Below, piece after piece: positions 50,659 through 60,200 of a stretch of 64,000 nt of DNA. The notes under the pieces were generated by a model. That model saw only the letters and a list, made by a program, of their open reading frames with translations. It was not told where the DNA came from and ran no database searches. The stretch is from Opacimonas sp002292215 (GTDB lineage Bacteria; Pseudomonadota; Gammaproteobacteria; Enterobacterales; Alteromonadaceae): the NCBI GenBank assembly GCA_943846745.1, contig OX044360.1, positions 1,798,001 through 1,862,000 of the forward strand, read 5' to 3'. The first letter of the stretch is position 1, and every line of letters begins with the position of its first letter. The position numbers and the translations under genes are program-made.

Positions 50659-53658
50659 ATGAGTCATAGACTTTCTAAAATTACTTTAGCAGTATTATCT
50701 GCTTCAGCGTTAAATCTGGCTGCTCCAGTATATGCACAAGATGCAGCTGCTGATGTTGAAGTCATCGAAGTATCGGGCATTCGTAGTTCATTAACTAATG
50801 CACTTGCAGAAAAGCGTTCATCTACTAACTTAGTAGAAATCATAGAAGCTGAAGATATCGGTAAATTACCTGATCAAAACTTAGCTGAAGTATTAGAAAA
50901 CATTACAGGTATTCAAATCACACGTACAGCGGGTGTTGGTACAGGTGTTCAAATCCGTGGTTCTAACTCAAACAATGTACTTATCAACGGTGTTCAAACT
51001 GTTGGTGCTGGTACTGGCCGTGGCGGTATTAGCTTTGAAGATGTATCTGCATCAATCATTGCTGGTGTTGAAGTAACCAAAGCGTCAGAAGCCAAAACGA
51101 TCGAAGGCTCTGTTGGTGGTACTGTTAACTTACGTACAATTCGTCCTTTAGAGCTTGATGACCGTTTAATTAACGTTCGTGTGCAAGGCGAAGACAGCAG
51201 CTTAACCACTGACGGTGTTATGCCACGTTTCTCTGCGGCATTCGGTGATAACTGGGATACGGATAACGGTAAGTTCGGTTTTGTTATGTCTGGAAGTGTT
51301 ACTCAACAAGAAGCGTCTTCTTTCCGTCCACGTGTTGACCGCGACGGTAGTTTAGTAGAAAACTGTGATGCCGTTGTTGTTCGTAGTGGCAACACTGAAG
51401 ATGTATCTAATCGTCCAGTATGTCAAGATTTTGATTTCCTCGGTATTCAATTCTTAAACCAAGAATATGAAAACTTCGAATATGAAACAACAAACATCTC
51501 AACGACGTTTGAGTTTGCGCCAACCGATAACACTAAGTTTTTCTTAGATGTCGTATTAACTGACCAAGAACGTCGTCAAGACAGTACTCGTGTACAAGGT
51601 TCAGGTACAAGTTCAGTACTTAACCAAAATTTACCGACTCAGTTTGAAACCGTAAACTACGGTTCATTAGACGGTGTTGCTCTAGGTAGCATCCAAGCTG
51701 CAGTTCGTGGGACCATTCAGCCATTTTTGGACAAGGATGACGATGATCCTAACTTACGTTTCAGCAGTGATACTGGTGCACGATTGACTGACACCTCTCT
51801 TTTCCGCTTTGGTGGTGAATGGCAGGGTGATAACTTGTTTGCTAGTGTTGAAATTTCTTCAGCTAGTTCAGATACAACTAATCCAAACCTAAGCACAACG
51901 TTAAATTTCATCAATCCGAACCCTAATACGCCTTTAGATGGTTCAAGCAACGATAATGCGGTTCCATTTATTTATGATTTAACAGGTGGTGCGTTAACAT
52001 TTGGTATCGATTTTGATTCAATCTATGCTCCTACAGTTGCACAGTTATTAGATCCAAATAACGTAGTTTTAGACCAAGTTGATGTTGGTGCAAACGAAAC
52101 TAATAACTCACTAGACGCTATTCGTGCTGATTTCACCTACTTCTTAGAAGATTCACCAGTAACTTCTGTTGATTTTGGTTTCCGCGTAAGCAAACGTGAA
52201 AGTACTTACAACCAAATCACCGACCGTATTGGTGGCTTTAGCAAAATGGTTGATAGCCCGAATGGATCTCTATTTGCTGATTTATTAGTTGCAGGCCCAA
52301 GTAACTTTGGTGATGCCGATGGTCGCGAACTTGCTATGCGCAATTTCTTAATCATTAATCCTGATATGGCATTTAGTAATCCTGATCAAGTGATTGATAC
52401 TCTAGAAGCAGCGTTAATTGCACATGATCCGACGCCGGATTTATTATCTCTATCTCCTTCAGCATCTGCTTTCTTTAATATTGCAGAAGAAACTCAAGCA
52501 TTGTATGCACAAGCTAACTTTGAGTTTGAAAATGTAGTAGGTAACGTTGGTGTTCGTCATATTAAAACAACCGTAGATTCTACTGGTAACACCAATATTG
52601 ATGGTAATGACACACTAACCACTATTTCTGGTGATTATTCGTTTACTTTACCTAAAATTAATATTGTTGCTACACCGCATGATGATGTTGTACTTCGTTT
52701 AGGTTGGGGACAAGATATTCGTCGTCCAGACTTTTCAGATTTGAACACATCTGTATCGTTCCCAGCGAACATTAACCAAGCGGTTTCTTTAGGTAATCCT
52801 GGTCTAGAGCCACAAGAAATCACTACTTTAGATTTATCTGCTGAGTGGTATTTTGCTGAAGCGGCTGTTGTTAGTATCGGTTATTTTGATAAAGAAATCG
52901 GTAACTTGTTCGTATCGACTTTAGAATCTGCACCAACTGATGCCAATGGCTTCGTTGCGACGAATGACACAACTTGTGCTGCTGGTGGTGTTTATAACCC
53001 TGCTGCTCAAGGTGATGATTTCCGTGCACCTTTAGGTGTGACTGGTGCTTGTGCTGATTTAAATACACAAGTTAATGATCCAGCAACCACTACTCAAACT
53101 GGTATTGAGATGGCTGTACAGTATGACCTATCAAGTTTCGAAAAAGACTTAGGTTGGGCATCTGGTTTTGGTTTCATCGCTAACTACACGATCCAAGAGT
53201 ACAAAGGCGGTTCAGTTGTTAACGAATCTGCAGGTCGTGGTACTGATATCTTCAATGCTATCAACGGTATTTATGACGATGCAGACTTTGTTAAAGTTTC
53301 AGCGGTTCAAGGTCTATTAGACTTCTCTGAAAATGCATACAACGTGACAGCTTACTATGAAAAGTATGGTATCAGTGCTCGTGTTCGTTACACATGGCGT
53401 GAAGCGTTCCGTACAGATGATACTGCAGGTGGTGCATCACGTAACTCTACTTTAGGTTTCCCAGTTTATACGCATGACCGTGGTCAGCTTAATGCGAGCT
53501 TCAGCTATGATGTAAACGAACAGCTTAACGTAGGTGTTGAAGCAGTTAACCTAACCAAAGAAGGCATAACTCAGTCTTGTGTTAACGAAGGCGCAATCCT
53601 TTGTTTCCAAGGTCTAGCTGACCGTCGTATCACTTTCGGTGCTAGCTACACGTTCTAA
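50659..53658 (+). CDS. TonB-dependent receptor, carbohydrate type
   Basis: A 999-residue outer membrane receptor. A signal peptide (1-26, ending VYAQ) is followed by the TonB box EVIEVSGI, a plug domain (DIGKLPDQNLAEVLENITGI, then RGSNSNNVLINGVQ) and a beta-barrel ending in the C-terminal aromatic GASYTF. The plug pattern (IRSSL then EDIGKLPDQN) is typical of the receptors that Alteromonadales use for oligosaccharides. AGGAG lies 9 bases before the ATG. Codon choice looks strongly biased, suggesting high expression. The divergent uronate operon, the nearby PL17 lyase and shared UxuR-like sites point to oligo-uronides such as alginate oligomers as substrate. Confidence 0.93.
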   Translation: MSHRLSKITLAVLSASALNLAAPVYAQDAAADVEVIEVSGIRSSLTNALAEKRSSTNLVEIIEAEDIGKLPDQNLAEVLENITGIQITRTAGVGTGVQIRGSNSNNVLINGVQTVGAGTGRGGISFEDVSASIIAGVEVTKASEAKTIEGSVGGTVNLRTIRPLELDDRLINVRVQGEDSSLTTDGVMPRFSAAFGDNWDTDNGKFGFVMSGSVTQQEASSFRPRVDRDGSLVENCDAVVVRSGNTEDVSNRPVCQDFDFLGIQFLNQEYENFEYETTNISTTFEFAPTDNTKFFLDVVLTDQERRQDSTRVQGSGTSSVLNQNLPTQFETVNYGSLDGVALGSIQAAVRGTIQPFLDKDDDDPNLRFSSDTGARLTDTSLFRFGGEWQGDNLFASVEISSASSDTTNPNLSTTLNFINPNPNTPLDGSSNDNAVPFIYDLTGGALTFGIDFDSIYAPTVAQLLDPNNVVLDQVDVGANETNNSLDAIRADFTYFLEDSPVTSVDFGFRVSKRESTYNQITDRIGGFSKMVDSPNGSLFADLLVAGPSNFGDADGRELAMRNFLIINPDMAFSNPDQVIDTLEAALIAHDPTPDLLSLSPSASAFFNIAEETQALYAQANFEFENVVGNVGVRHIKTTVDSTGNTNIDGNDTLTTISGDYSFTLPKINIVATPHDDVVLRLGWGQDIRRPDFSDLNTSVSFPANINQAVSLGNPGLEPQEITTLDLSAEWYFAEAAVVSIGYFDKEIGNLFVSTLESAPTDANGFVATNDTTCAAGGVYNPAAQGDDFRAPLGVTGACADLNTQVNDPATTTQTGIEMAVQYDLSSFEKDLGWASGFGFIANYTIQEYKGGSVVNESAGRGTDIFNAINGIYDDADFVKVSAVQGLLDFSENAYNVTAYYEKYGISARVRYTWREAFRTDDTAGGASRNSTLGFPVYTHDRGQLNASFSYDVNEQLNVGVEAVNLTKEGITQSCVNEGAILCFQGLADRRITFGASYTF

Positions 53659-53695
53659 GCAATTAGCTTAAAACTAAAATAGTATAGAAAATAAT

Positions 53696-53729
53696 AAGGC
53701 ATGCCATCTTAGATGACATGCCTTTTTTA
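53696..53729 (+). terminator. Rho-independent terminator of the TonB receptor gene
   Basis: GGCATG and CATC pair with GATG and CATGCC (one internal mismatch) around a 3-base loop, followed by TTTTTT. It lies about 40 bases past the stop. Confidence 0.85.
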
Positions 53730-54278
53730 TTTAGATTGACGGAATTGATAAGCTAAAAATAAACCACTCACAAAACCAAACAAATGTGACTCCCACGAAA
53801 TATAAGACTGTGTGGGTAACACGCCCCAAATCAACCCGCCGTAAAAAAACACAACCCCAACAGAAATCAGCGCTAACCAAACCCGTTTACTGAGCCATCC
53901 CGCCAAGACTAAGTAGCCAAAATAACCATATACAACACCACTTGCACCAAGATGCTGACCATCTCGACCGAAAATCCACACAAACAATCCCGTACTGAGC
54001 ATCAGTAACAGGCTCACCAGCGCATAACGTTTTAAACCAAACACCAGTAACAAAAAAGATAAGATAACGAACGTTAAAAAATTTGACCAAAAATGGGCAA
54101 TACTGATATGCAGCCAAGGCGCAGTCATAATATAAGGTAGTGTTGATATGTCGCGTGGCACAATACTAAACTGATTGAGCCAGCGACCAGACAGTACATT
54201 GATGATCTCAATGACAAATAAAATAGCACTAACCAGAACAAGGTAGTGCCAATCGGGACGAGTTTTAAGTAATTTCAT
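53727..54278 (-). CDS. Rhomboid-family intramembrane serine protease
   Basis: A 183-residue protein with six membrane segments and the rhomboid catalytic set: Ser113 in HLGASGVVYG and His165 in WESHLFGFVSG, with Asn66 in AHFWSNFLTF. It cleaves within membrane segments; the substrate is unknown. It lacks the N-terminal cytoplasmic domain of E. coli GlpG. No GlyGly-CTERM protein is seen nearby to support a rhombosortase role. Single gene. Confidence 0.9.
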   Translation of the reverse strand: MKLLKTRPDWHYLVLVSAILFVIEIINVLSGRWLNQFSIVPRDISTLPYIMTAPWLHISIAHFWSNFLTFVILSFLLLVFGLKRYALVSLLLMLSTGLFVWIFGRDGQHLGASGVVYGYFGYLVLAGWLSKRVWLALISVGVVFFYGGLIWGVLPTQSYISWESHLFGFVSGLFLAYQFRQSK

Positions 54279-54352
54279 CGCATGATAGTAAACTATAATG
54301 CCTATAAACAGAAAATTTATACCTACACACTTTGTAACGAGTTACGTCTCAG

Positions 54353-55300
54353 CTAACGACCCTCCCACTCCGAACGCGGATTCTCACTCTCTAATGCCGC
54401 TAGTTGCTGCCATAATTGATGCGCTTCATCTGACTGTTTTGTTGGGATTTCAATATTGAGGATGGCGACCATATCACCTTGTGTGCTTTTGGTTTTTAGC
54501 CCTTTGCCTTTAATTCTTAGTTTTTTACCCGACTGACTATTGGCTGGAATATTAAGCTTAATTTTGCCATACAATGTGGGAACTTCTAACGCCGTGCCTA
54601 ACGCTGCCTCCCACGGTAGTAAAGGTACCGTTAACAATATATTTGATCCATCGACATCAAACAAAGGATGCGGAACCAACCTAATATGTAAGTATAAATC
54701 ACCATGTAAACGCTGTTGGCTCCCTAACCCGCCTTGCCCTTTCAAACGGATCCGCTCACCATCCTTAGTGCCTTGAGGAATTTTGACGTTGAGTGATTTT
54801 TTAATCTGCTGGGGATGACCCGATGAATGATCCGTTAACATATACTCAATATGCTTGCTAATACCCACGGCTGAATCTTCTAAAAACAAGGGCACTTCTA
54901 ACTCGACGTCCTGGCCTTTAAACATATCAGGTTCAGACTGGTAGTTGCGATTAAAGCCATTTGAATGACCGCCAAATACTTGCCGAAAAAAATCAGAATA
55001 ATCACCTTGGGCGTGTTCAAAGCCGCCACTATAAGCATGCTGACCTCGACCAGAAAACGGAGAGCCGGATTGCTGTCTGGGCGCACCATATTTTTTGATA
55101 TGATCATATTCAGCGCGTTTTTCTTGATCTTTTAATACCTCGTAAGCTTCTGCTACTTCTTTAAATTTTTCTGTGGCATCAGCCTCTGCATTTACATCAG
55201 GGTGTAATTTTAATGCTAATTTACGATAGGCTTTTTTTATCGCCTTGATATCAGCATCTTCGGCTACTCCTAAGATCTGATAATAATCTTTAAAGTCCAT
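54353..55300 (-). CDS. cbpA: Curved DNA-binding protein, DnaJ-class co-chaperone
   Basis: A 315-residue type II J protein: J domain 1-68 with the HPD triad in KLHPDVN, a Gly/Ser-rich linker, then two C-terminal substrate-binding domains (VELEVPLFLEDSAVGI, GDLYLHIRLVPHPLFDVDG, KLRIKGKGLK). The DnaJ zinc finger is absent. It partners DnaK and binds curved DNA. The usual modulator CbpM is not encoded downstream; the gene upstream (55357-55815) is unrelated in length and sequence. Confidence 0.92.
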   Translation of the reverse strand: MDFKDYYQILGVAEDADIKAIKKAYRKLALKLHPDVNAEADATEKFKEVAEAYEVLKDQEKRAEYDHIKKYGAPRQQSGSPFSGRGQHAYSGGFEHAQGDYSDFFRQVFGGHSNGFNRNYQSEPDMFKGQDVELEVPLFLEDSAVGISKHIEYMLTDHSSGHPQQIKKSLNVKIPQGTKDGERIRLKGQGGLGSQQRLHGDLYLHIRLVPHPLFDVDGSNILLTVPLLPWEAALGTALEVPTLYGKIKLNIPANSQSGKKLRIKGKGLKTKSTQGDMVAILNIEIPTKQSDEAHQLWQQLAALESENPRSEWEGR

Positions 55301-55356
55301 ATCTATCCTATTAGGCGAGGGTGCTATTGGGCATCGGTCCAGTTAAGCAAAGGCAA

Positions 55357-55815
55357 CTACATATCCATCATACGATCATAATTCATTGTAATTTTCTTTT
55401 GTTTTTGAACCTGCATATCCGCTAAATTGTGAAAAATTGCTTTTACTTTATCTTCGTCTATTTGCTCCTCTACTTGCGCGTATAAGCTAAGCAACTCATC
55501 ACTCATTTGTGTTGAAATGTTTAAAATATCTTCATCGGTATGAATCTCTTTCGATATGGCTATATCCGGCAATTGTAATATTTCACTGTCATTAGTATAT
55601 TGCAGCCATGTGTCCAACACTCCTTTGGGTGAGCTGGACTCAAAAGCGGATAAGGCATCAACCAACGACCTTTCTTGGTGAATAATATAGTCGAGTAATA
55701 ATTTAGCTTTTGGCTGAGTAACTTGCGGAGATAATGAGTGATAAAAATCACCTAATTGTTGATGAAAGTTTTTTGCGTGCTGCAAGGCTGCTCTGGCATT
55801 TTCGAATCGCATCAT
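55357..55815 (-). CDS. Hypothetical helical protein, ferritin-like in appearance
   Basis: A 152-residue protein predicted by eye to be nearly all helical (FENARAALQHAKNFHQQLGD, then AKLLLDYIIHQERSLVDALS). The His/Glu spacing resembles four-helix-bundle proteins, but no full di-iron motif is visible. It lies 56 bases upstream of cbpA on the same strand and may share its transcript. Not recognised; function unknown. Confidence 0.65.
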   Translation of the reverse strand: MMRFENARAALQHAKNFHQQLGDFYHSLSPQVTQPKAKLLLDYIIHQERSLVDALSAFESSSPKGVLDTWLQYTNDSEILQLPDIAISKEIHTDEDILNISTQMSDELLSLYAQVEEQIDEDKVKAIFHNLADMQVQKQKKITMNYDRMMDM

Positions 55816-56071
55816 AATCCCTAATTTATTAGTCAGTCATATTAAATTTTATAGCACACCACACTAATCAGATATAAGAGGATACGCGTAGCATAATGTG
55901 GGTAGTACGTATTGTCAATTTGCTCAAGCAATACTTTGGTAACACAAATTGGTAATATTTAATGCCAAAAAAGACTGAATTTTGGTTAGTTTATATTAGA
56001 TAACTTTGCCTTGTCCTGTTAGTATTAAGGAAGAATTTTTAAACACATTTACACGCAAGGAACTACCTATC

Positions 56072-58312
56072 ATGCCAATCAAAATGATGAAAAGTTTATT
56101 ACTGATGATGTTGGTATTTATCAACATACCGTCACTTTCAGCGAAGGAGCATCCTAATCTGATTTTAACCCAAGAAGGGGTTGAACAAATCCGCAAAAAC
56201 CTTGGGAAAGTCCCGTTATTTGACGCCAGTTTAGCTAAGGTAAAAGCAATCGTAGATGCCGAAATTGCAGACGGAATTGACACTCCTATTCCGAAAGACT
56301 TCTCTGGTGGTTACACGCATTATCGTCATAAACAAAATTTCATCATTGCACAGCAAGCAGGTGTGTTATATCAAATTTTACAAGACGATAAATATGCCGT
56401 TTATGTGCGTGATATGTTGTTTCAATACGAAGCTATGTACAAAAACCTCCCAATTCATCCTATGGTTCGTTCATATGCACCGGGTAAGTTATTCTGGCAA
56501 TGCTTGAATGACAGCAACTGGTTAGTTTATATGAGTCAAGCGTACGATACGGTGTATAATTTTTTATCCGCGCAAGAACGTTCTACTTTAGAAAATAACT
56601 TATTCCGCCCATTTGCAGATTATATTTCTTTAGCTAATCCCGCGTTTTATAACCGTATACACAACCACAGTACTTGGGGTAATGCTGCGGTAGGTATGAT
56701 TGGTCTAGTAATGGATGACGAAGAACTGATTCAACGTGCATTACGTGGCATCGTTGACGATGGCCTTGAAGTTGGTGGGATCGACAATGATGGCGGTACG
56801 ATCAAAGTTGAAGGTCAAAAACGCGGCTTCTTAGCTAATTTGCAAGAACCGTTTTCTCCAGATGGTTACTATACCGAAGGTCCATATTATCAGCGTTATG
56901 CGATGTATCCATTCTTAATCTTTGCATTAGGAATGGAAAACGCCAAGCCAGAATTAGGTGTAATGCAACATAAAGATAATGTATTACTTAAAGGTGTGAA
57001 TGCGTTACTTAATTTGACTGATGCAGATGGCGAGTTTTTCCCACTCAATGATGGCCAAAAAGGCATGTCATACTTCACGCCATCATTAGTTACCGCAGTG
57101 AATGTCGCCTATCATTATGGTGACCAAAACCCACAATTACTGAGTATCGCACAGACTCAAAACGAAGTATTACTCGACCAAGCCGGTCTTGCAGTAGCAA
57201 TGGGTATACGTGATAACAAAGCCCTGCCTTTTGCCAAAACATCAGTTAATCTTACTGATGGTGCTAACGGTGATGAAGGCGGCGTTGCAGTATTACGTTA
57301 TGGCAACGAAGAGCTGACCAATGTATTTAAATATGCTGCACAAGGGTTAAGCCACGGTCATTATGACAAGTTATCCTTTTCATTATATGCAAAAGGTGCT
57401 GAAGTATTGCAAGATTACGGGTTATCGCGTTTTGTTAATATAGGTCAAAAAGGCGGTGGTAACTACCTCAAAGAAAACACAACTTGGGCAAAAACAACCA
57501 TTGCTCACAACACGTTATCATTAAACCAAGAAATGCATTTTAAAGGTCAGTATGCAGTAGGTAGTCAGCATCATTCGGAATTATATGTTTATGATGACTC
57601 ACGCCCTGAAGTACAAGTGGTGAGTGCAACTGAAACCAATGCATATCCAGGTACCAAAATGCATCGTACGATGGTGATGATAAAAGATGAAAACTTCACT
57701 AAGCCGTTTTTACTCGACATCATGAAAGTTGCCACAAATGCTAAGCAAGACTATGATTTACCTTATTATTTCTTAGGACAAGTCATTTCTACTAACTTTG
57801 AATATGCATCACCGAGTACCCTAGTCCCACTGGGTAAGAAAAACGGTTATCAGCATTTATACTTGGAAGGTCAAGGTCAACCTTCTATAGATAACACCAA
57901 ATTATCTTGGTTAAATGAAGGCAAGTTCTATACGCTAACGTCTGCCACTAACACGACTGATGAGTTGTTATTTACGCGCATGGGAGCGAATGATCCTGAG
58001 TTTAATATCCGTCGTGAAGCGGCACTTATTATTCGTCGTAATGACACGCAAGATACTACCTTTGCAACTGTGATTGAACCGCATGGCAGCTATAGCCCGG
58101 TAACGGAAGCCTCATTAGACTCATCAAGTAATATTGCTAACCTTGCAGTCGTGCACGATGATGAACAATATACTGCAATTCAGATTACAGACCTAAGCGG
58201 TAACGTTCAGTTGTTTATCTTAGCAAATTTAGATGCCAAAGCGTCGACGACGCATCGCTTAAAAATTGCTGACACGACTTATGATTGGACTGGTGCGTTT
58301 TATTACCACTAA
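56072..58312 (+). CDS. Oligoalginate lyase, polysaccharide lyase family 17
   Basis: A 746-residue exported enzyme. A signal peptide (about 1-24, ending LSA) is followed by an alpha/alpha-toroid domain with the Asn198-His199 pair in RIHNHSTWGNAAVG and the catalytic-Tyr region SPDGYYTEGPYYQRYAMYPF, then a heparinase II/III-like beta-sandwich (GLSHGHYDKLSFSLY). This matches exo-acting PL17 lyases such as Alg17C, which split alginate oligomers into unsaturated uronate monomers. ATG 56072 follows AAGGAA; the longest frame adds 22 unrelated residues. No lipobox is seen, so it is probably periplasmic. With the TonB receptor it would complete oligoalginate uptake and depolymerisation. Confidence 0.93.
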   Translation: MPIKMMKSLLLMMLVFINIPSLSAKEHPNLILTQEGVEQIRKNLGKVPLFDASLAKVKAIVDAEIADGIDTPIPKDFSGGYTHYRHKQNFIIAQQAGVLYQILQDDKYAVYVRDMLFQYEAMYKNLPIHPMVRSYAPGKLFWQCLNDSNWLVYMSQAYDTVYNFLSAQERSTLENNLFRPFADYISLANPAFYNRIHNHSTWGNAAVGMIGLVMDDEELIQRALRGIVDDGLEVGGIDNDGGTIKVEGQKRGFLANLQEPFSPDGYYTEGPYYQRYAMYPFLIFALGMENAKPELGVMQHKDNVLLKGVNALLNLTDADGEFFPLNDGQKGMSYFTPSLVTAVNVAYHYGDQNPQLLSIAQTQNEVLLDQAGLAVAMGIRDNKALPFAKTSVNLTDGANGDEGGVAVLRYGNEELTNVFKYAAQGLSHGHYDKLSFSLYAKGAEVLQDYGLSRFVNIGQKGGGNYLKENTTWAKTTIAHNTLSLNQEMHFKGQYAVGSQHHSELYVYDDSRPEVQVVSATETNAYPGTKMHRTMVMIKDENFTKPFLLDIMKVATNAKQDYDLPYYFLGQVISTNFEYASPSTLVPLGKKNGYQHLYLEGQGQPSIDNTKLSWLNEGKFYTLTSATNTTDELLFTRMGANDPEFNIRREAALIIRRNDTQDTTFATVIEPHGSYSPVTEASLDSSSNIANLAVVHDDEQYTAIQITDLSGNVQLFILANLDAKASTTHRLKIADTTYDWTGAFYYH

Positions 58313-58350
58313 GCGTTTCTCATAAAAGCACGATAAGCTCAAAAATAGAC

Positions 58351-58384
58351 AACCCCATTACCTGCAAAGTTAATGGGGTTTTTA
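58351..58384 (+). terminator. Rho-independent terminator of the PL17 gene
   Basis: AACCCCATTA (58351-58360) pairs perfectly with TAATGGGGTT (58371-58380) and is followed by TTT. It lies about 40 bases past the stop. Confidence 0.85.
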
Positions 58385-58662
58385 CTTACCTTGCCGCAAC
58401 AGTGTCACCTGCGTTTAAGGTGCTACTTGGATATCGACGATGTCTAATTTAATAATAAATGATAGCTTATCTTTACTAAAATAATTGTCGTATTTTTTTA
58501 CACTTCCAGCAATCACCTCACCACACCACACCCTAAATCACTGATAGAAAACATATATTTTTATATGGCATAAATACTGCTGTATGAATAGGCATTTGCA
58601 AAAACTGTTAAATCCCTAACATTATTAGCAACAGCAACCCCACTATCATATTGAGACGAGTT
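58385..58662. other. Intergenic stretch without a gene
   Basis: About 280 bp of AT-rich sequence between the PL17 terminator and the DUF2789 gene. No ORF, RNA or clear palindrome was recognised; it must hold the promoter of the small gene. Confidence 0.4.
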
Positions 58663-58889
58663 ATGAACAACGCAACGTCATTATCTACATTATTTGATCA
58701 ACTTGGTTTAAAGTCTGATTCCATTAGCATCACCGAATTCACCTCAAAGCACACTGTAGCAGATCCCAAACTGCCATTATATAAAGCTAGTTTTTGGAAT
58801 CACTCGCAAGCCGAATTTCTCAAAGAAGCCATTGATTCTGATTCTACTGGTCAAATGTTGTCGACGAATTAGACCGAATGCTCAGATAA
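58663..58889 (+). pseudogene. DUF2789 family small protein, frameshifted near the 3' end
   Basis: The ATG at 58663 follows GAGACGAG. The first 62 or so residues match DUF2789 (LSTLFDQLGLKSDSISITEF, then FWNHSQAEFLKEAIDSDS). The frame then ends abruptly in a stop at 58870-58872. Shifting frame just after the DSDS codons gives W-S-N-V-V-D-E-L-D-R-M-L-R and a stop at 58887-58889, the expected family C terminus. So one base seems to have been lost around 58846-58849. It is either a real frameshift or a sequencing error. Family function unknown. Confidence 0.75.
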
Positions 58890-58995
58890 TATATAGTTGT
58901 GAGGAATCACGTGTTTAGAAGATGTAAATACACAAGTAAATAACCTTCACCTTTTCCGGCAAAAGAGTACCTCATTACTAACCAAGGAGCTCGAC

Positions 58996-60090
58996 ATGAG
59001 CATGATGAAATCACTGATATTTGTTGCACCAGGTAAAATTGAAATTACTGACAAAAAGATCCCCGATGTTGGTCCCAATGATGCTTTAATCAAAATAACC
59101 ACCACCACCATCTGCGGTACTGATATTCATATTTTCAAAGGTGAATACCCTGTAGCAAAAGGCTTAACCATTGGCCATGAACCAGTAGGTACGATTGAGA
59201 AATTAGGCAGTGCTGTAATGGGTTATACAGAAAGTCAACGGGTGGTTGCAGGCGCTATTTGCCCATCATACACCTCGTATGCCACTCAAGACGGCTTTCC
59301 TGCACAAGATGGTGGTTATCTTGATGCTGATGGTAAATGCTCGTGCCATGGCTACAAGGCAACTGGCGGCTGGCGTTTTGGCAATCATATCGACGGAACC
59401 CAAGCCGAATACGTGTTAGTCCCAGATGCACAAGCTAATTTATGCCCTGTACCTGATGGACTGACAGATGAACAAGTGTTGATGTGTCCTGATATTATGT
59501 CCACAGGCTTTAAAGGTGCCGAAAACGCCAATATTCAGATTGGCGATGTGGTCGCAATATTTGCCCAAGGGCCGATTGGTTTATGTGCCACCGCCGGCGC
59601 AAAATTAAAAGGTGCTTCACTGATTATTGCTATTGATGCCAACAGTGAACGTTTAGCGATGGCAAAAAAACTCGGCGCGGACATCACTCTTAACTATACA
59701 AAAGTCGATGTCGTTGATGAAATAATGAAAATCACTGGTGGCCGGGGTGTAGATAGCAGCATTGAGGCATTGGGCTTACAATCGACCTTTAACCAATGTA
59801 TCAAAGTATTAAAACCTGGCGGCACGTTTTCTAGTTTAGGCGTTTATTCTGAAGATTTGGTCATTCCCATCGCCAACTTTGCAGCGGGACTTGGCGACCA
59901 TACGATCCGAACTGCGCTATGCCCAGGCGGCAAAGAACGCATGCGTCGATTGATGAATGTGATTGAGACCGGAAGAGTCGATTTATCCGAAATGGTCACT
60001 CATACCTATGCGCTAGATGACATCGTTGATGCATATGATTTGTTTATGCATCAGCGTGATGGCGTCTTGAAAATCGCAATTAAACCATAG
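58996..60090 (+). CDS. Zinc-dependent alcohol dehydrogenase (MDR superfamily)
   Basis: A 364-residue enzyme with the catalytic zinc ligands Cys and His in TTICGTDIHIFKG and GLTIGHEPVGT, and a cofactor fold VVAIFAQGPIGLCATAGAKL followed by IAIDANSERL. The Asp after the second beta strand points to NAD. It resembles the secondary-alcohol or NAD-dependent alcohol dehydrogenase branch. An insertion (PSYTSYATQDGFPAQDGGYL region, about 95-125) is of the type seen in this branch, but the usual structural-zinc cysteine quartet is incomplete. AAGGAG lies 8 bases before the ATG. Substrate unknown; reduction of an alginate-derived keto sugar is conceivable given the neighbour. Confidence 0.88.
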   Translation: MSMMKSLIFVAPGKIEITDKKIPDVGPNDALIKITTTTICGTDIHIFKGEYPVAKGLTIGHEPVGTIEKLGSAVMGYTESQRVVAGAICPSYTSYATQDGFPAQDGGYLDADGKCSCHGYKATGGWRFGNHIDGTQAEYVLVPDAQANLCPVPDGLTDEQVLMCPDIMSTGFKGAENANIQIGDVVAIFAQGPIGLCATAGAKLKGASLIIAIDANSERLAMAKKLGADITLNYTKVDVVDEIMKITGGRGVDSSIEALGLQSTFNQCIKVLKPGGTFSSLGVYSEDLVIPIANFAAGLGDHTIRTALCPGGKERMRRLMNVIETGRVDLSEMVTHTYALDDIVDAYDLFMHQRDGVLKIAIKP

Positions 60091-60139
60091 TATCAGTTAA
60101 TATTATTATGATGGGATTAATCTGAGCACCGTCACAAAA

Positions 60140-60162
60140 ATGTCATAAACTTGTCATATACT
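60140..60162 (+). promoter_or_regulatory. Pho box and -10 element of pstS
   Basis: ATGTCATAAACTTGTCAT at 60140-60157 matches the PhoB consensus of two TGTCA direct repeats 11 bp apart; a weaker third repeat (GTCAC) precedes it at 60131. TATACT at 60157-60162 is a good -10 with the Pho box replacing the -35. PhoB activation under phosphate limitation is expected. Confidence 0.85.
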
Positions 60163-60200
60163 CATCCCGTCCTTATTAACTAAGCATGTGGAACAAAAAT

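Noticed and set aside
55357..55815. CbpM, the CbpA modulator
   Set aside because: CbpM is about 100 residues with a MerR-like fold and lies downstream of cbpA; this protein is longer, upstream and different in sequence.
55930..55957. TTGGTAA direct repeats upstream of the PL17 gene as a UxuR site
   Set aside because: Only half-sites in direct orientation are present; no inverted partner, so the match to the palindromic consensus is too weak.
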